DNA from: Alkalihalobacillus sp. LMS39
GTDB lineage: Bacteria > Bacillota > Bacilli > Bacillales > Bacillaceae_F
Assembly: GCF_022812285.1 (NCBI RefSeq)
Contig: NZ_CP093300.1
Span: 2,542,001 to 2,606,000 of the forward strand
Direction of reading: 5' to 3'
DNA: 64,000 nt
Both the position numbers and the translations under genes were made by a program. The notes under the pieces are model-generated. The model had not been told where the DNA came from and made no database searches. It was given only the letters and a program-made list of their open reading frames with translations. Positions 1 through 6,985 of this stretch are shown in pieces. Numbering within the stretch: position 1 is the stretch's first letter; the number at the start of each line of letters is the position of its first letter.

Positions 1-468
1 GTTCATATTTTACAAATAGTAAATGATACGATTATTGTCATGAAAGAAGAAGGGAATGACCAGTGGAATGAACAATACCCAACTTCTCATATATTTCAAC
101 ATGACCTTGAACAAGGGTCCTTATATGTAAAAGAAGAAGACGGGCAAATTGTTGGTTCGATTACAATTGACCAACATGAAGCCGAAGAATACAATGCGAT
201 CTCATGGACATACCCGAACCGAGGTGCCGTTGTTTTTCATCGTTTATGTGTGAACCCTACTTATCGTAAAGGCGGTCTAGCGACTAAGCTTATCCAGTTT
301 GCTGAAAACTACGCGAGGTCAATAGGGGTTCAATATATGAAAATAGATACGTATTCACTAAACAAAAAAGCGCAACAACTTTTTCTTAAAAATGGCTACA
401 CTAAAGTAGGAGAGATGTATTATCAAGGGAAAGAAAATCGTTTCTACTGTTATGAAAAATCATTATGA
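1..468 (+). CDS. GNAT family N-acetyltransferase, 5' end outside window
   Basis: The reading frame is open back to base 1 (VHILQIVNDTIIV precedes the first ATG at 40), so the gene almost certainly starts upstream of the window. The opening matches the usual GNAT start, an amphipathic helix then Gly-x-x-QW and YP. The core holds the acetyl-CoA motif A region (VVFHRLCVNPTYRKGGLATKLIQF, with R-K-G-G-L-A as the pyrophosphate loop) and a C-terminal YxKxG(Y) block. It should transfer an acetyl group from acetyl-CoA to an unidentified amine. It is cytoplasmic with no membrane segment. The next gene starts 38 bases downstream on the same strand, so the two may be co-transcribed. Confidence 0.85.
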   Translation, partial: VHILQIVNDTIIVMKEEGNDQWNEQYPTSHIFQHDLEQGSLYVKEEDGQIVGSITIDQHEAEEYNAISWTYPNRGAVVFHRLCVNPTYRKGGLATKLIQFAENYARSIGVQYMKIDTYSLNKKAQQLFLKNGYTKVGEMYYQGKENRFYCYEKSL

Positions 469-506
469 TGAAAAGAAAACAACAGGAAAAAGGGGGTTTC
501 ATACAT

Positions 507-1097
507 ATGAAAAGAATATTGCCGCCAGGGCAATTTGAAACAGAGAGCTGGCCAGTCCTTCATCAAGGAGATGTTTATAAATTTAATGAAGAAACTTGGG
601 ATTTCAAGTTGTTTGGTGAGGTGGAAGAAGAAAAAACATTATCCTATAGCGAAATAATGACATTACCAAAAACAACATCGACTATTGATATGCATTGTGT
701 AACAACCTGGTCGAAGTTCGGCACAACATTTGAAGGAATTGCTTTAAAAGAGTTGTTCAATCTTGTGAAAATAAAAGATGACGTAAAGTTCATTCAAATA
801 TTTGGGTATTACAATGGCGATCGTTTTGGTTATTCAGCAAATTTACCAATCGCTCCACTTTTAGGTGATGATGCACTATTTGTTTATCGGTGGAAAGATG
901 ATAACCATCCGTGGCAAGATATTAGTCCAAAACATGGTTACCCACTTCGTTTTATACCACCAGCCTCTTTTTATTTATGGAAAGGAACGAAATGGGTATC
1001 CGGTATTCAGTTTATGAAAGAAGATGAAGCCGGCTTTTGGGAAGAGTTAGGGTATTCAATGACGGCAAATCCATTTAAAGAAGAACGGTATCGCTAA
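507..1097 (+). CDS. Sulfite oxidase-like molybdopterin oxidoreductase (YuiH-type)
   Basis: A 196-residue protein of the oxidoreductase molybdopterin-binding family, close in length to B. subtilis YuiH. Cys64 in the MHCVTTW block is the expected molybdenum ligand, and the C-terminal GYPLRFIPP and KWVSGIQFM blocks are typical of the fold. It lacks the dimerisation and haem domains of full sulfite oxidases. The frame is open from 465, but I place the start at the ATG at 507 because an AAGGGGG ribosome site lies about 10 bases before it and the protein aligns from MKRILPPGQ. The physiological substrate is not known; it is probably cytoplasmic, as no signal peptide is seen. Confidence 0.85.
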   Translation: MKRILPPGQFETESWPVLHQGDVYKFNEETWDFKLFGEVEEEKTLSYSEIMTLPKTTSTIDMHCVTTWSKFGTTFEGIALKELFNLVKIKDDVKFIQIFGYYNGDRFGYSANLPIAPLLGDDALFVYRWKDDNHPWQDISPKHGYPLRFIPPASFYLWKGTKWVSGIQFMKEDEAGFWEELGYSMTANPFKEERYR

Positions 1098-1102
1098 GGG
1101 AT

Positions 1103-1150
1103 TTCGAGAAGTTCAAAAGAGACATCTCATTTGAACTTCTCGTTTTAAAT
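1103..1150. terminator. Bidirectional rho-independent terminator
   Basis: The inverted repeat CGAGAAGTTCAAA ... TTTGAACTTCTCG is followed by a T-rich run. It sits between the convergent oxidoreductase and SpoIIP genes and can serve both. Confidence 0.8.
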
Positions 1151-1151
1151 T

Positions 1152-2282
1152 TTAGTCTTGTTGTTGCTCCCAATACACCTCACTAAACACTTCCGCAAAA
1201 GCTGCTGTCGCACGATAATTTTCCTCTAAAGAATTATCAACACCACCAAATTCAATTAAAATCGATGAATCGGCCAAGTCTTGATTGTATACACCATTAC
1301 CTGTCGTTTTATCTTTTCCGAACACGCCTCGACTTAGACCAGGATATTTTTTTTCTAGTTTGCTATGGAGTTCTTTCGCAAACTTTTCATTTAACTCATA
1401 GTTCTCATGGCTTTGTCCTATGACAAATAATATTCTTGCATATTTCTCTCCATTTATTGTGACCGTTGTTTTATCTTTTCTTAAAGAATCTCGATGTAAG
1501 TCAAATATAAACATAATATCATCATTTTCTGTAATGGCTTCTTCTACAATTTCTCGGGATAAACGGTACGATTGAACAGATTTCATGTTTCGACTATGGA
1601 GTTTTGACGTCATATCTGTTTTATCTACAATGGTAGGAATTCCACTAGCTTCAAGCTCTTCTCCAAGACGTTCCCCCACTAACGTAATATTCATTTCATT
1701 ATGTGTTGCACGATCTGGGTTTTTCACCCCTGGAAGATGGGGAAGGAAGGATTCCCAACTATGTGTATGATGAATAAATACTTGTTGATTTCCTTTTTCT
1801 TGTACTGTTTCTTTCGGTTTTAATTTCTCTAATTCCTCTAAATCTATCATTGATGCTTCTCGCTCTTCCATTAAAACTTCTAACGCTGGTGGTGATTCTA
1901 TCGGCATATTCGTAATATCTGTTCCTTCTCCGGCAACAATGATTCGTGTATTAAATGTTGAAAGACCAGGAATTTCATTTCCAATTAATGTTCTTATATC
2001 ATCAGGCTTTATATTTGTAGCCAGTTCAAATCCAAGAGTTAACGTGGAAGGGGGTTCAAATTGTTCTGGTAGTGCTTGTCCAAAATATGAGTTTTCAAAT
2101 GCTAACACATACGTTAAAAGCTCACCGGAAATATTCGAAGAAACGTTGTTCATCGAACTAGAGTAAGCATTTGTTGCGATGAACCCAGTTATGATGAAAA
2201 TAAAAACCATCCCAATAATAAAAGACAAGATCGTATTACGAACGGTTGTAAACGTAAACGTATAGCTTGGTTTATTTTTCAC
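1152..2282 (-). CDS. SpoIIP-family sporulation cell-wall hydrolase
   Basis: A 376-residue membrane-anchored murein hydrolase of the SpoIIP family, acting in septal peptidoglycan digestion during engulfment. There is one N-terminal TM segment (about residues 18-38). The catalytic domain has FIHHTHSWESF, the FIFDLHRDS block and the C-terminal IEFGGVDNSLEE block, which correspond to SpoIIP active-site motifs. It is not beside gpr, the usual spoIIP neighbour, so it could be the main SpoIIP or a paralogue. The longest frame uses a TTG at 2297, but GGAGGGG sits about 7 bases before the GTG at 2282, so that GTG is preferred. Confidence 0.85.
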   Translation of the reverse strand: MKNKPSYTFTFTTVRNTILSFIIGMVFIFIITGFIATNAYSSSMNNVSSNISGELLTYVLAFENSYFGQALPEQFEPPSTLTLGFELATNIKPDDIRTLIGNEIPGLSTFNTRIIVAGEGTDITNMPIESPPALEVLMEEREASMIDLEELEKLKPKETVQEKGNQQVFIHHTHSWESFLPHLPGVKNPDRATHNEMNITLVGERLGEELEASGIPTIVDKTDMTSKLHSRNMKSVQSYRLSREIVEEAITENDDIMFIFDLHRDSLRKDKTTVTINGEKYARILFVIGQSHENYELNEKFAKELHSKLEKKYPGLSRGVFGKDKTTGNGVYNQDLADSSILIEFGGVDNSLEENYRATAAFAEVFSEVYWEQQQD

Positions 2283-2719
2283 ATCATGCCCCTCCAAATA
2301 ACAAATCTTTTATACACTATATGTGTGAAATACTAGACTATGTCTGAAACGCTATAAAAGAAAACATCAGCTCGTGATGACAGTTTTTTTGAAAGTTGTA
2401 AAATAAAAGCTAGTCTTTTATCACTAATTATTTCACTTGTACATTGACACTCACTCTGTTTAAATTAGGAGTTTTTTGTTATTTACTAACTTTCTTTTGT
2501 TATTTCTACATCTTTTCTCACAATTTCTTTCTCCTCTGACCATATTCATCTTCTTTATAAGAAAAGGGACCTATGCTATTTTCCAAAATCTGATTTTGTT
2601 GTATTGTGGTTTTTTTGATAGAATAAAGAAGATTTCTGTCGTTATGGCTTCATAACGACTATTTTGTGCGTAGGAAAGGAGGTTAATTCTTTTACTAGCG
2701 TAGTAAAAGAAAGAATACA
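2283..2719 (+). other. Intergenic leader with two hairpins
   Basis: About 437 bases without a convincing gene. The left side is AT-rich and serves the divergent spoIIP-like gene. The right side, on the plus strand, carries two perfect hairpins and a strong ribosome site upstream of the M23 peptidase (described separately). A minus-strand frame at 2571-2756 has no coding character. Confidence 0.5.
2638..2659 (+). promoter_or_regulatory. Leader hairpin 1 upstream of M23 peptidase
   Basis: Perfect 9-bp stem GTCGTTATG / CATAACGAC closed by a GCTT loop. There is no U-run after it, so it looks like an RNA leader structure or operator rather than a terminator. Confidence 0.5.
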
Positions 2720-2722
2720 TTG
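2675..2722 (+). promoter_or_regulatory. Ribosome site, 11-bp hairpin and TTG start of M23 gene
   Basis: AAAGGAGG (2675-2682) is too far from the TTG start at 2720 in linear sequence. The 25 bases between them at 2687-2711 form a perfect hairpin (TTCTTTTACTA, loop GCG, TAGTAAAAGAA). With the hairpin folded, the effective spacing is about 12 bases. The upstream frame is closed by a TAG at 2696, so no earlier start is possible. Confidence 0.6.
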
Positions 2723-3664
2723 AATAAGAAAAAGAAACAAAAACAAGCATGGACAATCACTGTAACAGCTGATCCACTAGCACCTGTCAAACAATTTAGT
2801 ATAACGAAACTACTAGTCTATGTCACAATCGCATGCCCTATCATTCTTATTTTTACGATTATTGGTTTAAGTTCGAGTATAGGGATTATGACACATCAAA
2901 AAGCACAATTATCTGGGGAACTTGAATCGAAAGACCAAATGATTCAATCAAAAGACGAAGAAATAGCAATCATACAACAACAATATAATCAGTTGGAAAA
3001 AGACGCTTTAGCGGTTCAATCATCAATTGAACAATTTAAGGAGTTTGAAGAACAGCTTAGTGAATTAAATTTAGATATGCCTGGAACTTCAGACACAACA
3101 CAAGATGGCGGTAGCGGTGGGATAAAGTATGATATCGAACATCAGCCATTAGAAACATCTAGTCGTCTCATTGAAATTAAACAAGAGCTCCCTGATTTGA
3201 TCGCGAATTTTGAAGATACTTATGACCGTTTATTAGAGTATCAAGAACAATTACGAACCGTCCCGACACTATTTCCAGCAGCAGACGGAAGAATCACATC
3301 ACAGTTCGGAAATAGAAAAGACCCTTTTACAAGATGGACTGCTTTTCATTCAGGTACAGATATTGCAGCACCTCTAAATACAGCTATATTTGCTGCTGCA
3401 GATGGAAAAGTAACGTATGCTGGACGTGATGGTGGTTATGGGCTAGTCGTTCGGATAAAACATGATGATACATATGAAACACTGTATGCACATTTAAACC
3501 GAATTGATGTTGAAGTCGGAGATGAAGTAACCAAAGGGGACACGATTGCTGGTATGGGTACGACAGGTCGAAGTACTGGTGTTCACCTTCACTATGAAAT
3601 TCGCCGCAATGGTGAAGTAATCGATCCTTATGACTATATGACGTTTCATGAAAAAGATAAATAA
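2720..3664 (+). CDS. M23 family metallopeptidase, membrane-anchored, coiled coil
   Basis: A 314-residue peptidoglycan endopeptidase. It has a short Lys-rich cytoplasmic tail, one TM helix (about 28-50), a coiled coil (about 57-110), a linker, and a LytM/M23 domain (about 188-307). Zinc ligands are visible: His210 and Asp214 in HSGTD, and His291 in GVHLHYE, with His289 as the catalytic partner and a further His258 in LYAHL. The active site is therefore outside the membrane and expected to be functional. It precedes a bactofilin by 23 bases, a pairing that recurs in several phyla where bactofilins position M23 peptidases. The start is TTG (see the leader entry). Confidence 0.9.
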   Translation: MNKKKKQKQAWTITVTADPLAPVKQFSITKLLVYVTIACPIILIFTIIGLSSSIGIMTHQKAQLSGELESKDQMIQSKDEEIAIIQQQYNQLEKDALAVQSSIEQFKEFEEQLSELNLDMPGTSDTTQDGGSGGIKYDIEHQPLETSSRLIEIKQELPDLIANFEDTYDRLLEYQEQLRTVPTLFPAADGRITSQFGNRKDPFTRWTAFHSGTDIAAPLNTAIFAAADGKVTYAGRDGGYGLVVRIKHDDTYETLYAHLNRIDVEVGDEVTKGDTIAGMGTTGRSTGVHLHYEIRRNGEVIDPYDYMTFHEKDK

Positions 3665-3687
3665 AAGAAAAGAGGGGACAAGCCAGC

Positions 3688-4101
3688 ATGTTTTCAAAAC
3701 AACAAAAAGATGAAAAAAAAGTGAATGAATTATCAACTATTATTGGTGCGGATACAATTGTGGAAGGAACTTTACAAATTGAATCTAGTATACGGATTGA
3801 TGGAAAAGTCCTTGGAGAAATTAAATGTACAGGTGACGTTACAATTGGAAAAGGTGGTTATGTTGAACATTCAATTTCAGCCCGAAACTTATTAATCGCC
3901 GGTGAAGTGAAAGGAAATGTGAACATCGAGGAAAAAATTCATATTTTTGAAACGGGTCGATTAAATGGTACGGCAGAGATGAAGACGATTATTATAGAAG
4001 AAAACGGTTATTTCCGTGGAGAAAGTTTCATGAAAACGAATCAACCTGACGGGAAAGAAAATGTTGTTTCGATTTCAAAAGAACAAGCTAATGAGTCATA
4101 A
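3688..4101 (+). CDS. Bactofilin (polymer-forming cytoskeletal protein)
   Basis: A 137-residue bactofilin. The central region (about 15-115) shows the repeating beta-helix pattern, for example ADTIVEGTLQIESSIRIDGKVLGEIKC and NLLIAGEVKGNVNIEEKIHIFETGRLNG. Short disordered tails flank it. Bactofilins form nucleotide-independent filaments at the inner membrane face. B. subtilis has the relatives YhbE and YhbF. It is in an operon with the upstream M23 peptidase, so I infer that it scaffolds that enzyme. An AGAGGGG ribosome site lies before the ATG. Confidence 0.9.
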   Translation: MFSKQQKDEKKVNELSTIIGADTIVEGTLQIESSIRIDGKVLGEIKCTGDVTIGKGGYVEHSISARNLLIAGEVKGNVNIEEKIHIFETGRLNGTAEMKTIIIEENGYFRGESFMKTNQPDGKENVVSISKEQANES

Positions 4102-4107
4102 TAATTA

Positions 4108-4140
4108 CCCTCAAACATTTTGTTTGAGGGTTTTCTTTGC
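4108..4140 (+). terminator. Rho-independent terminator after bactofilin
   Basis: CCCTCAAAC, loop ATTTT, GTTTGAGGG, then TTTTCTTT. Confidence 0.9.
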
Positions 4141-4199
4141 AACCTCCTGCAATCTAAGATAGAATGTTGTCGAAACTATAATGAAATGAGGTTCCACAA

Positions 4200-4490
4200 A
4201 TGATAAACCGTACAGTTTTAATTAAATTTTCTGAAACAACAACAAAAGAACAATTGCAAGAAGTAATCACTCGTTTTAAAGCTTTACATTCTCTTACTGG
4301 CATCGTTGAAATCCATGCAGGTCTTAATTTGCAAGAAAAAAGTAAGGAATACCAAGTTGTATTATCGGTCCGGTTTGAAAATGATGAGGCATTACAACAT
4401 TACATTTCGAATCCAGAACATCAAGCGGTTGCGTCATTTATAAAAGAAGTAGGACGAATTGACAGTATTGGTGTCGACATCGAGATATAA
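4200..4490 (+). CDS. Dabb (stress-responsive A/B barrel) domain protein
   Basis: A 96-residue single-domain protein matching the Dabb family: an N-terminal NRTVLIKF strand, a helix, the VEIHAGLNL strand, then LSVRFENDEALQHYISNPEHQAVASF, which holds the conserved His-rich Y-x-x-x-P-x-H motif. Such proteins form dimeric ferredoxin-like barrels; the biochemical role is mostly unknown. The ATG follows a weak GAGG about 8 bases upstream. It appears to be a single-gene unit between two terminators. Confidence 0.8.
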   Translation: MINRTVLIKFSETTTKEQLQEVITRFKALHSLTGIVEIHAGLNLQEKSKEYQVVLSVRFENDEALQHYISNPEHQAVASFIKEVGRIDSIGVDIEI

Positions 4491-4565
4491 TGTACCTATG
4501 TCCTAATTCGTATGAAGTTGTATAGGCTCTTTCACTAATTATGCAAATAAAGGCGTTTGTCTATT

Positions 4566-4593
4566 ACAAAAGTAGTTATATTCCCATAGGCTA
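4566..4593 (+). promoter_or_regulatory. Sigma-K-like promoter for glycine-rich protein
   Basis: AC at 4566-4567, a 17-base spacer, then CATAGGCTA at 4585-4593. This fits the sigma-K pattern AC-N16/17-CATAnnnTA and lies about 60 bases before the start. The cotD-like gene near 59.6 kb has the same arrangement. Confidence 0.55.
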
Positions 4594-4654
4594 CAATGTA
4601 AACAAAATAAATAACGCCAATATGGCATAATTCGCTATAGGAGGAGATTTACAA

Positions 4655-4996
4655 ATGTATGGATATGACTATCACGTACCGGCCGATCAAGCAAGATTTG
4701 CTGGAGCTGGGTTTAGCCCATTAAGTGCAGGATTACTTGGTGCAGGGTTAGGGTTTTTAGGTGGCGGTCTTTTATCAGGTCCAGGCGGATTTGGTCCTGG
4801 TTACGGCCCTGGTTTTGGTCCAGGATTCGGCGGATCACCTATGTATGGTCCTGGCTTTGGAGCCGGACATGGTGGGTTTGCAGGTCAACCCGGTGCAGGG
4901 TTTGCAGGACATGGCGCATTTCCAGGAGCAGGATATGGTGGATATGGTCACCACGGTTTCGGTCAACCCGGTGTCAGACCACGTCCGTTCTTTTAA
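4655..4996 (+). CDS. Glycine-rich putative spore outer-layer protein
   Basis: 113 residues, dominated by Gly, Pro and Phe in GFGPGYGPGFGPGF-like repeats (about 45-100), after a short N-terminal head (MYGYDYHVPADQARF). There are no Cys residues. The C-terminus GVRPRPFF nearly matches the end of the CotD-like protein at 59270-59641 (GPRPRRPFF), and both genes have sigma-K-like promoters. I infer a late, mother-cell-expressed coat or outer-layer protein. GGAGGAG precedes the ATG by about 7 bases. No enzyme domain is present. Confidence 0.7.
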   Translation: MYGYDYHVPADQARFAGAGFSPLSAGLLGAGLGFLGGGLLSGPGGFGPGYGPGFGPGFGGSPMYGPGFGAGHGGFAGQPGAGFAGHGAFPGAGYGGYGHHGFGQPGVRPRPFF

Positions 4997-5007
4997 ATCA
5001 TATGTTT

Positions 5008-5042
5008 AAAAAGCTGACTCACTCAATCGAGTCAGCTTTTTT
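5008..5042 (+). terminator. Rho-independent terminator
   Basis: AAAAAGCTGACTC, 8-base loop, GAGTCAGCTTTTTT. The stem sequence is shared with the palindrome at 5170-5197. Confidence 0.9.
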
Positions 5043-5169
5043 ATTAAATTTATATTGAGCTTGCTTGTTCTATTTCATCAAAATACAATGAAACAACTCT
5101 GCTTTCCTAACTTTAACGGGACAAATGTCATTAGAATTACATATGAAGAATTGTTTTCCATCTCATCTA

Positions 5170-5197
5170 AAAAGCTGACTCAATTGAGTCAGCTTTT
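5170..5197. terminator. Perfect 28-bp palindromic terminator
   Basis: AAAAGCTGACTCAA and its exact reverse complement meet without a spacer. It lies just past the stop of the minus-strand esterase and terminates that gene. The plus-strand terminator about 130 bases to the left uses the same stem. Confidence 0.8.
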
Positions 5198-5199
5198 CG

Positions 5200-5823
5200 T
5201 CATGACAATGACCTCAACAGTTCATTTGCGATGAGTTGATGGCCTTTTCCATTTGGATGTATTCCCCCAAAGGATAATACCTTTGACCCGTATTGTTTAA
5301 AAGCATGGTAAATATGGACAACATGAACCGTTTGGGAAGTCATAGATTGTAATTCATAATTAAATTGCTGAACCCAATAATCACTATGGGGTAAATTTGG
5401 GTATGGATTGTATAATCCAATAAGTCGAATTTGTGCTTTTGAATGCCGGTGGACAGATTGTACAGCCTCGATATGGTCTTTAATAAAACCAACATTTCTT
5501 TTAAATTGTTCTATAGCTTCTACAAAATATTGTGGGTCGCTTGTTTGTGTAAAAGCTTTATTGGCAGCAATTAAATCATTTCCTCCAATTGATATCGTAA
5601 TTACATCTGAAAAGGGCAATTTATTTGTAATTTCATAGGATTGAATCATAGAGACAAGCTCTTGAGAAGTTAAGCCATTTTTAGCATATTTTTCGGTTAA
5701 GACGGGGAATGCCATCGTTCTTTCCAACATTTTTGCAAATCGTTCTACAAACCCCGCTGAAAGGTAAGCTCCTATTCCTACACTTAATGAATCACCTAAT
5801 GCTGTATAGTTAAATGCTCTCAT
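5200..5823 (-). CDS. SGNH/GDSL-type lipase-esterase
   Basis: A 207-residue SGNH hydrolase. Block I (ALGDSLSVG) carries the nucleophile Ser, a Gly sits in the middle block, and block III is ISIGGNDL with Asn. In block V the usual D-x-x-H is G-G-I-H (SFGGIHPNGKGH), so the catalytic Asp seems to be Gly while the His is kept. The start at 5823 is chosen over the longer frame because GGAGGGG lies 7 bases upstream and MRAFNYTALGDS fits the family. No signal peptide is obvious. The substrate is unknown. Confidence 0.8.
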   Translation of the reverse strand: MRAFNYTALGDSLSVGIGAYLSAGFVERFAKMLERTMAFPVLTEKYAKNGLTSQELVSMIQSYEITNKLPFSDVITISIGGNDLIAANKAFTQTSDPQYFVEAIEQFKRNVGFIKDHIEAVQSVHRHSKAQIRLIGLYNPYPNLPHSDYWVQQFNYELQSMTSQTVHVVHIYHAFKQYGSKVLSFGGIHPNGKGHQLIANELLRSLS

Positions 5824-6063
5824 ATTGACTCCCCTCCATAAAAAGTTCCTCATTCTATTCTTATGTAGGAAAATACGATTCGTTAGGGCAATAGGCAATC
5901 AACTATAAAAATTATAGTAAAAGCTCCCCTAGTTTTAGGAAAGGTTATATGTGAGAAAAACTTCATAAGCATCTCTTTTGACATTCGTATTTCGGTTTTG
6001 TATGATAAAATCCTCATCATACATAATGTTAGGATATGGATGAAAAGAAAGGGTGATTTTCTT

Positions 6064-6783
6064 ATGGGACAAACAATTAGTGGAAAAACAGCTCTTGTCA
6101 CAGGTGCAGGCAAAGGAATTGGAAAAGCTACAGCAATCGCTTTAGCAAAAGAAGGTGTTCATGTTGCATTACTCGCTCGAACAGAAAGTGATTTACAAGC
6201 TGTCGCTGATGAAATTAAAGCGTTAGGCGTTAATGTGGCGTACGCGACAGCTGACGTTTCATCACTAGAACAAGTGGAAGCTGCGATTGAAAAAGTAACA
6301 GCGGAGCTAGGAGCTTTTGATATTGTTATTAATAACGCAGGCACTGGTACATTTGGAGGATTTCTCGAATTAACACCAGAGCAGTGGAAGAACATCATTG
6401 ATATTAATTTAATGGGTGTTTATTATGTCACTCGTACCGTTCTTCCACAGTTGATTGAAAAAAATGGTGGGGATATTATTAATATTTCATCCACGGCAGG
6501 GCAAAAAGGCGCACCGGTTACAAGTGCCTATAGTGCCTCTAAATTCGGTTTATTAGGGCTTACAGAATCTCTTGCTCTAGAAGTGCGAAAGCATAATATC
6601 CGTGTCACTGCTCTAACACCTAGTACAGTAGCAACAGAACTTGCCTTTAAAGAAAACTTAACAGATGGCAATCCTGAAAAAGTGATGCAGCCTGAAGATT
6701 TAGCAGAGTTTATCGTTGCTCAATTAAAACTTCATCCAAGAATCTTCATTAAATCGGCAGGGCTATGGTCCACAAACCCGTAA
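6064..6783 (+). CDS. SDR oxidoreductase, FabG/YoxD-like
   Basis: A 239-residue classical short-chain dehydrogenase. It has the cofactor loop TGAGKGIG (about 14-21), NNAG (about 92), catalytic Ser in ISSTAG, the YSASK motif with Tyr and Lys, and a C-terminal substrate lid. The arginine in LARTESD after beta-2 suggests NADPH preference. Length and sequence resemble B. subtilis YoxD, annotated as a 3-oxoacyl-ACP reductase-like enzyme. The true substrate is not known. The start at 6064 follows AAAGGGTGAT; the upstream 22 codons do not fit the family. Confidence 0.85.
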   Translation: MGQTISGKTALVTGAGKGIGKATAIALAKEGVHVALLARTESDLQAVADEIKALGVNVAYATADVSSLEQVEAAIEKVTAELGAFDIVINNAGTGTFGGFLELTPEQWKNIIDINLMGVYYVTRTVLPQLIEKNGGDIINISSTAGQKGAPVTSAYSASKFGLLGLTESLALEVRKHNIRVTALTPSTVATELAFKENLTDGNPEKVMQPEDLAEFIVAQLKLHPRIFIKSAGLWSTNP

Positions 6784-6791
6784 CACGATTG

Positions 6792-6824
6792 AAAACGTAT
6801 TGGACATTCCAATACGTTTTTTTT
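6792..6824 (+). terminator. Rho-independent terminator
   Basis: Stem AACGTATTGGA / TTCCAATACGTT followed by eight T. Confidence 0.9.
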
Positions 6825-6985
6825 ATATCCACTAATGCTAAAAAAACGTCTGTTTCTTTCTTCTGTTTATTATGTTTTATATAAATCCTAAAAAATGTAT
6901 TTATCTCTGCTTGGTTTTATGTTAAAATTTTTAAGTATAGTTCAATAGTATTAGTGATTAAGTTACAAAAACACGGAGGTAAACG

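Noticed and set aside
2571-2756. 61-codon minus-strand frame opposite the M23 leader
   Set aside because: AT-rich shadow with no ribosome site, overlapping structured leader and coding sequence on the other strand.
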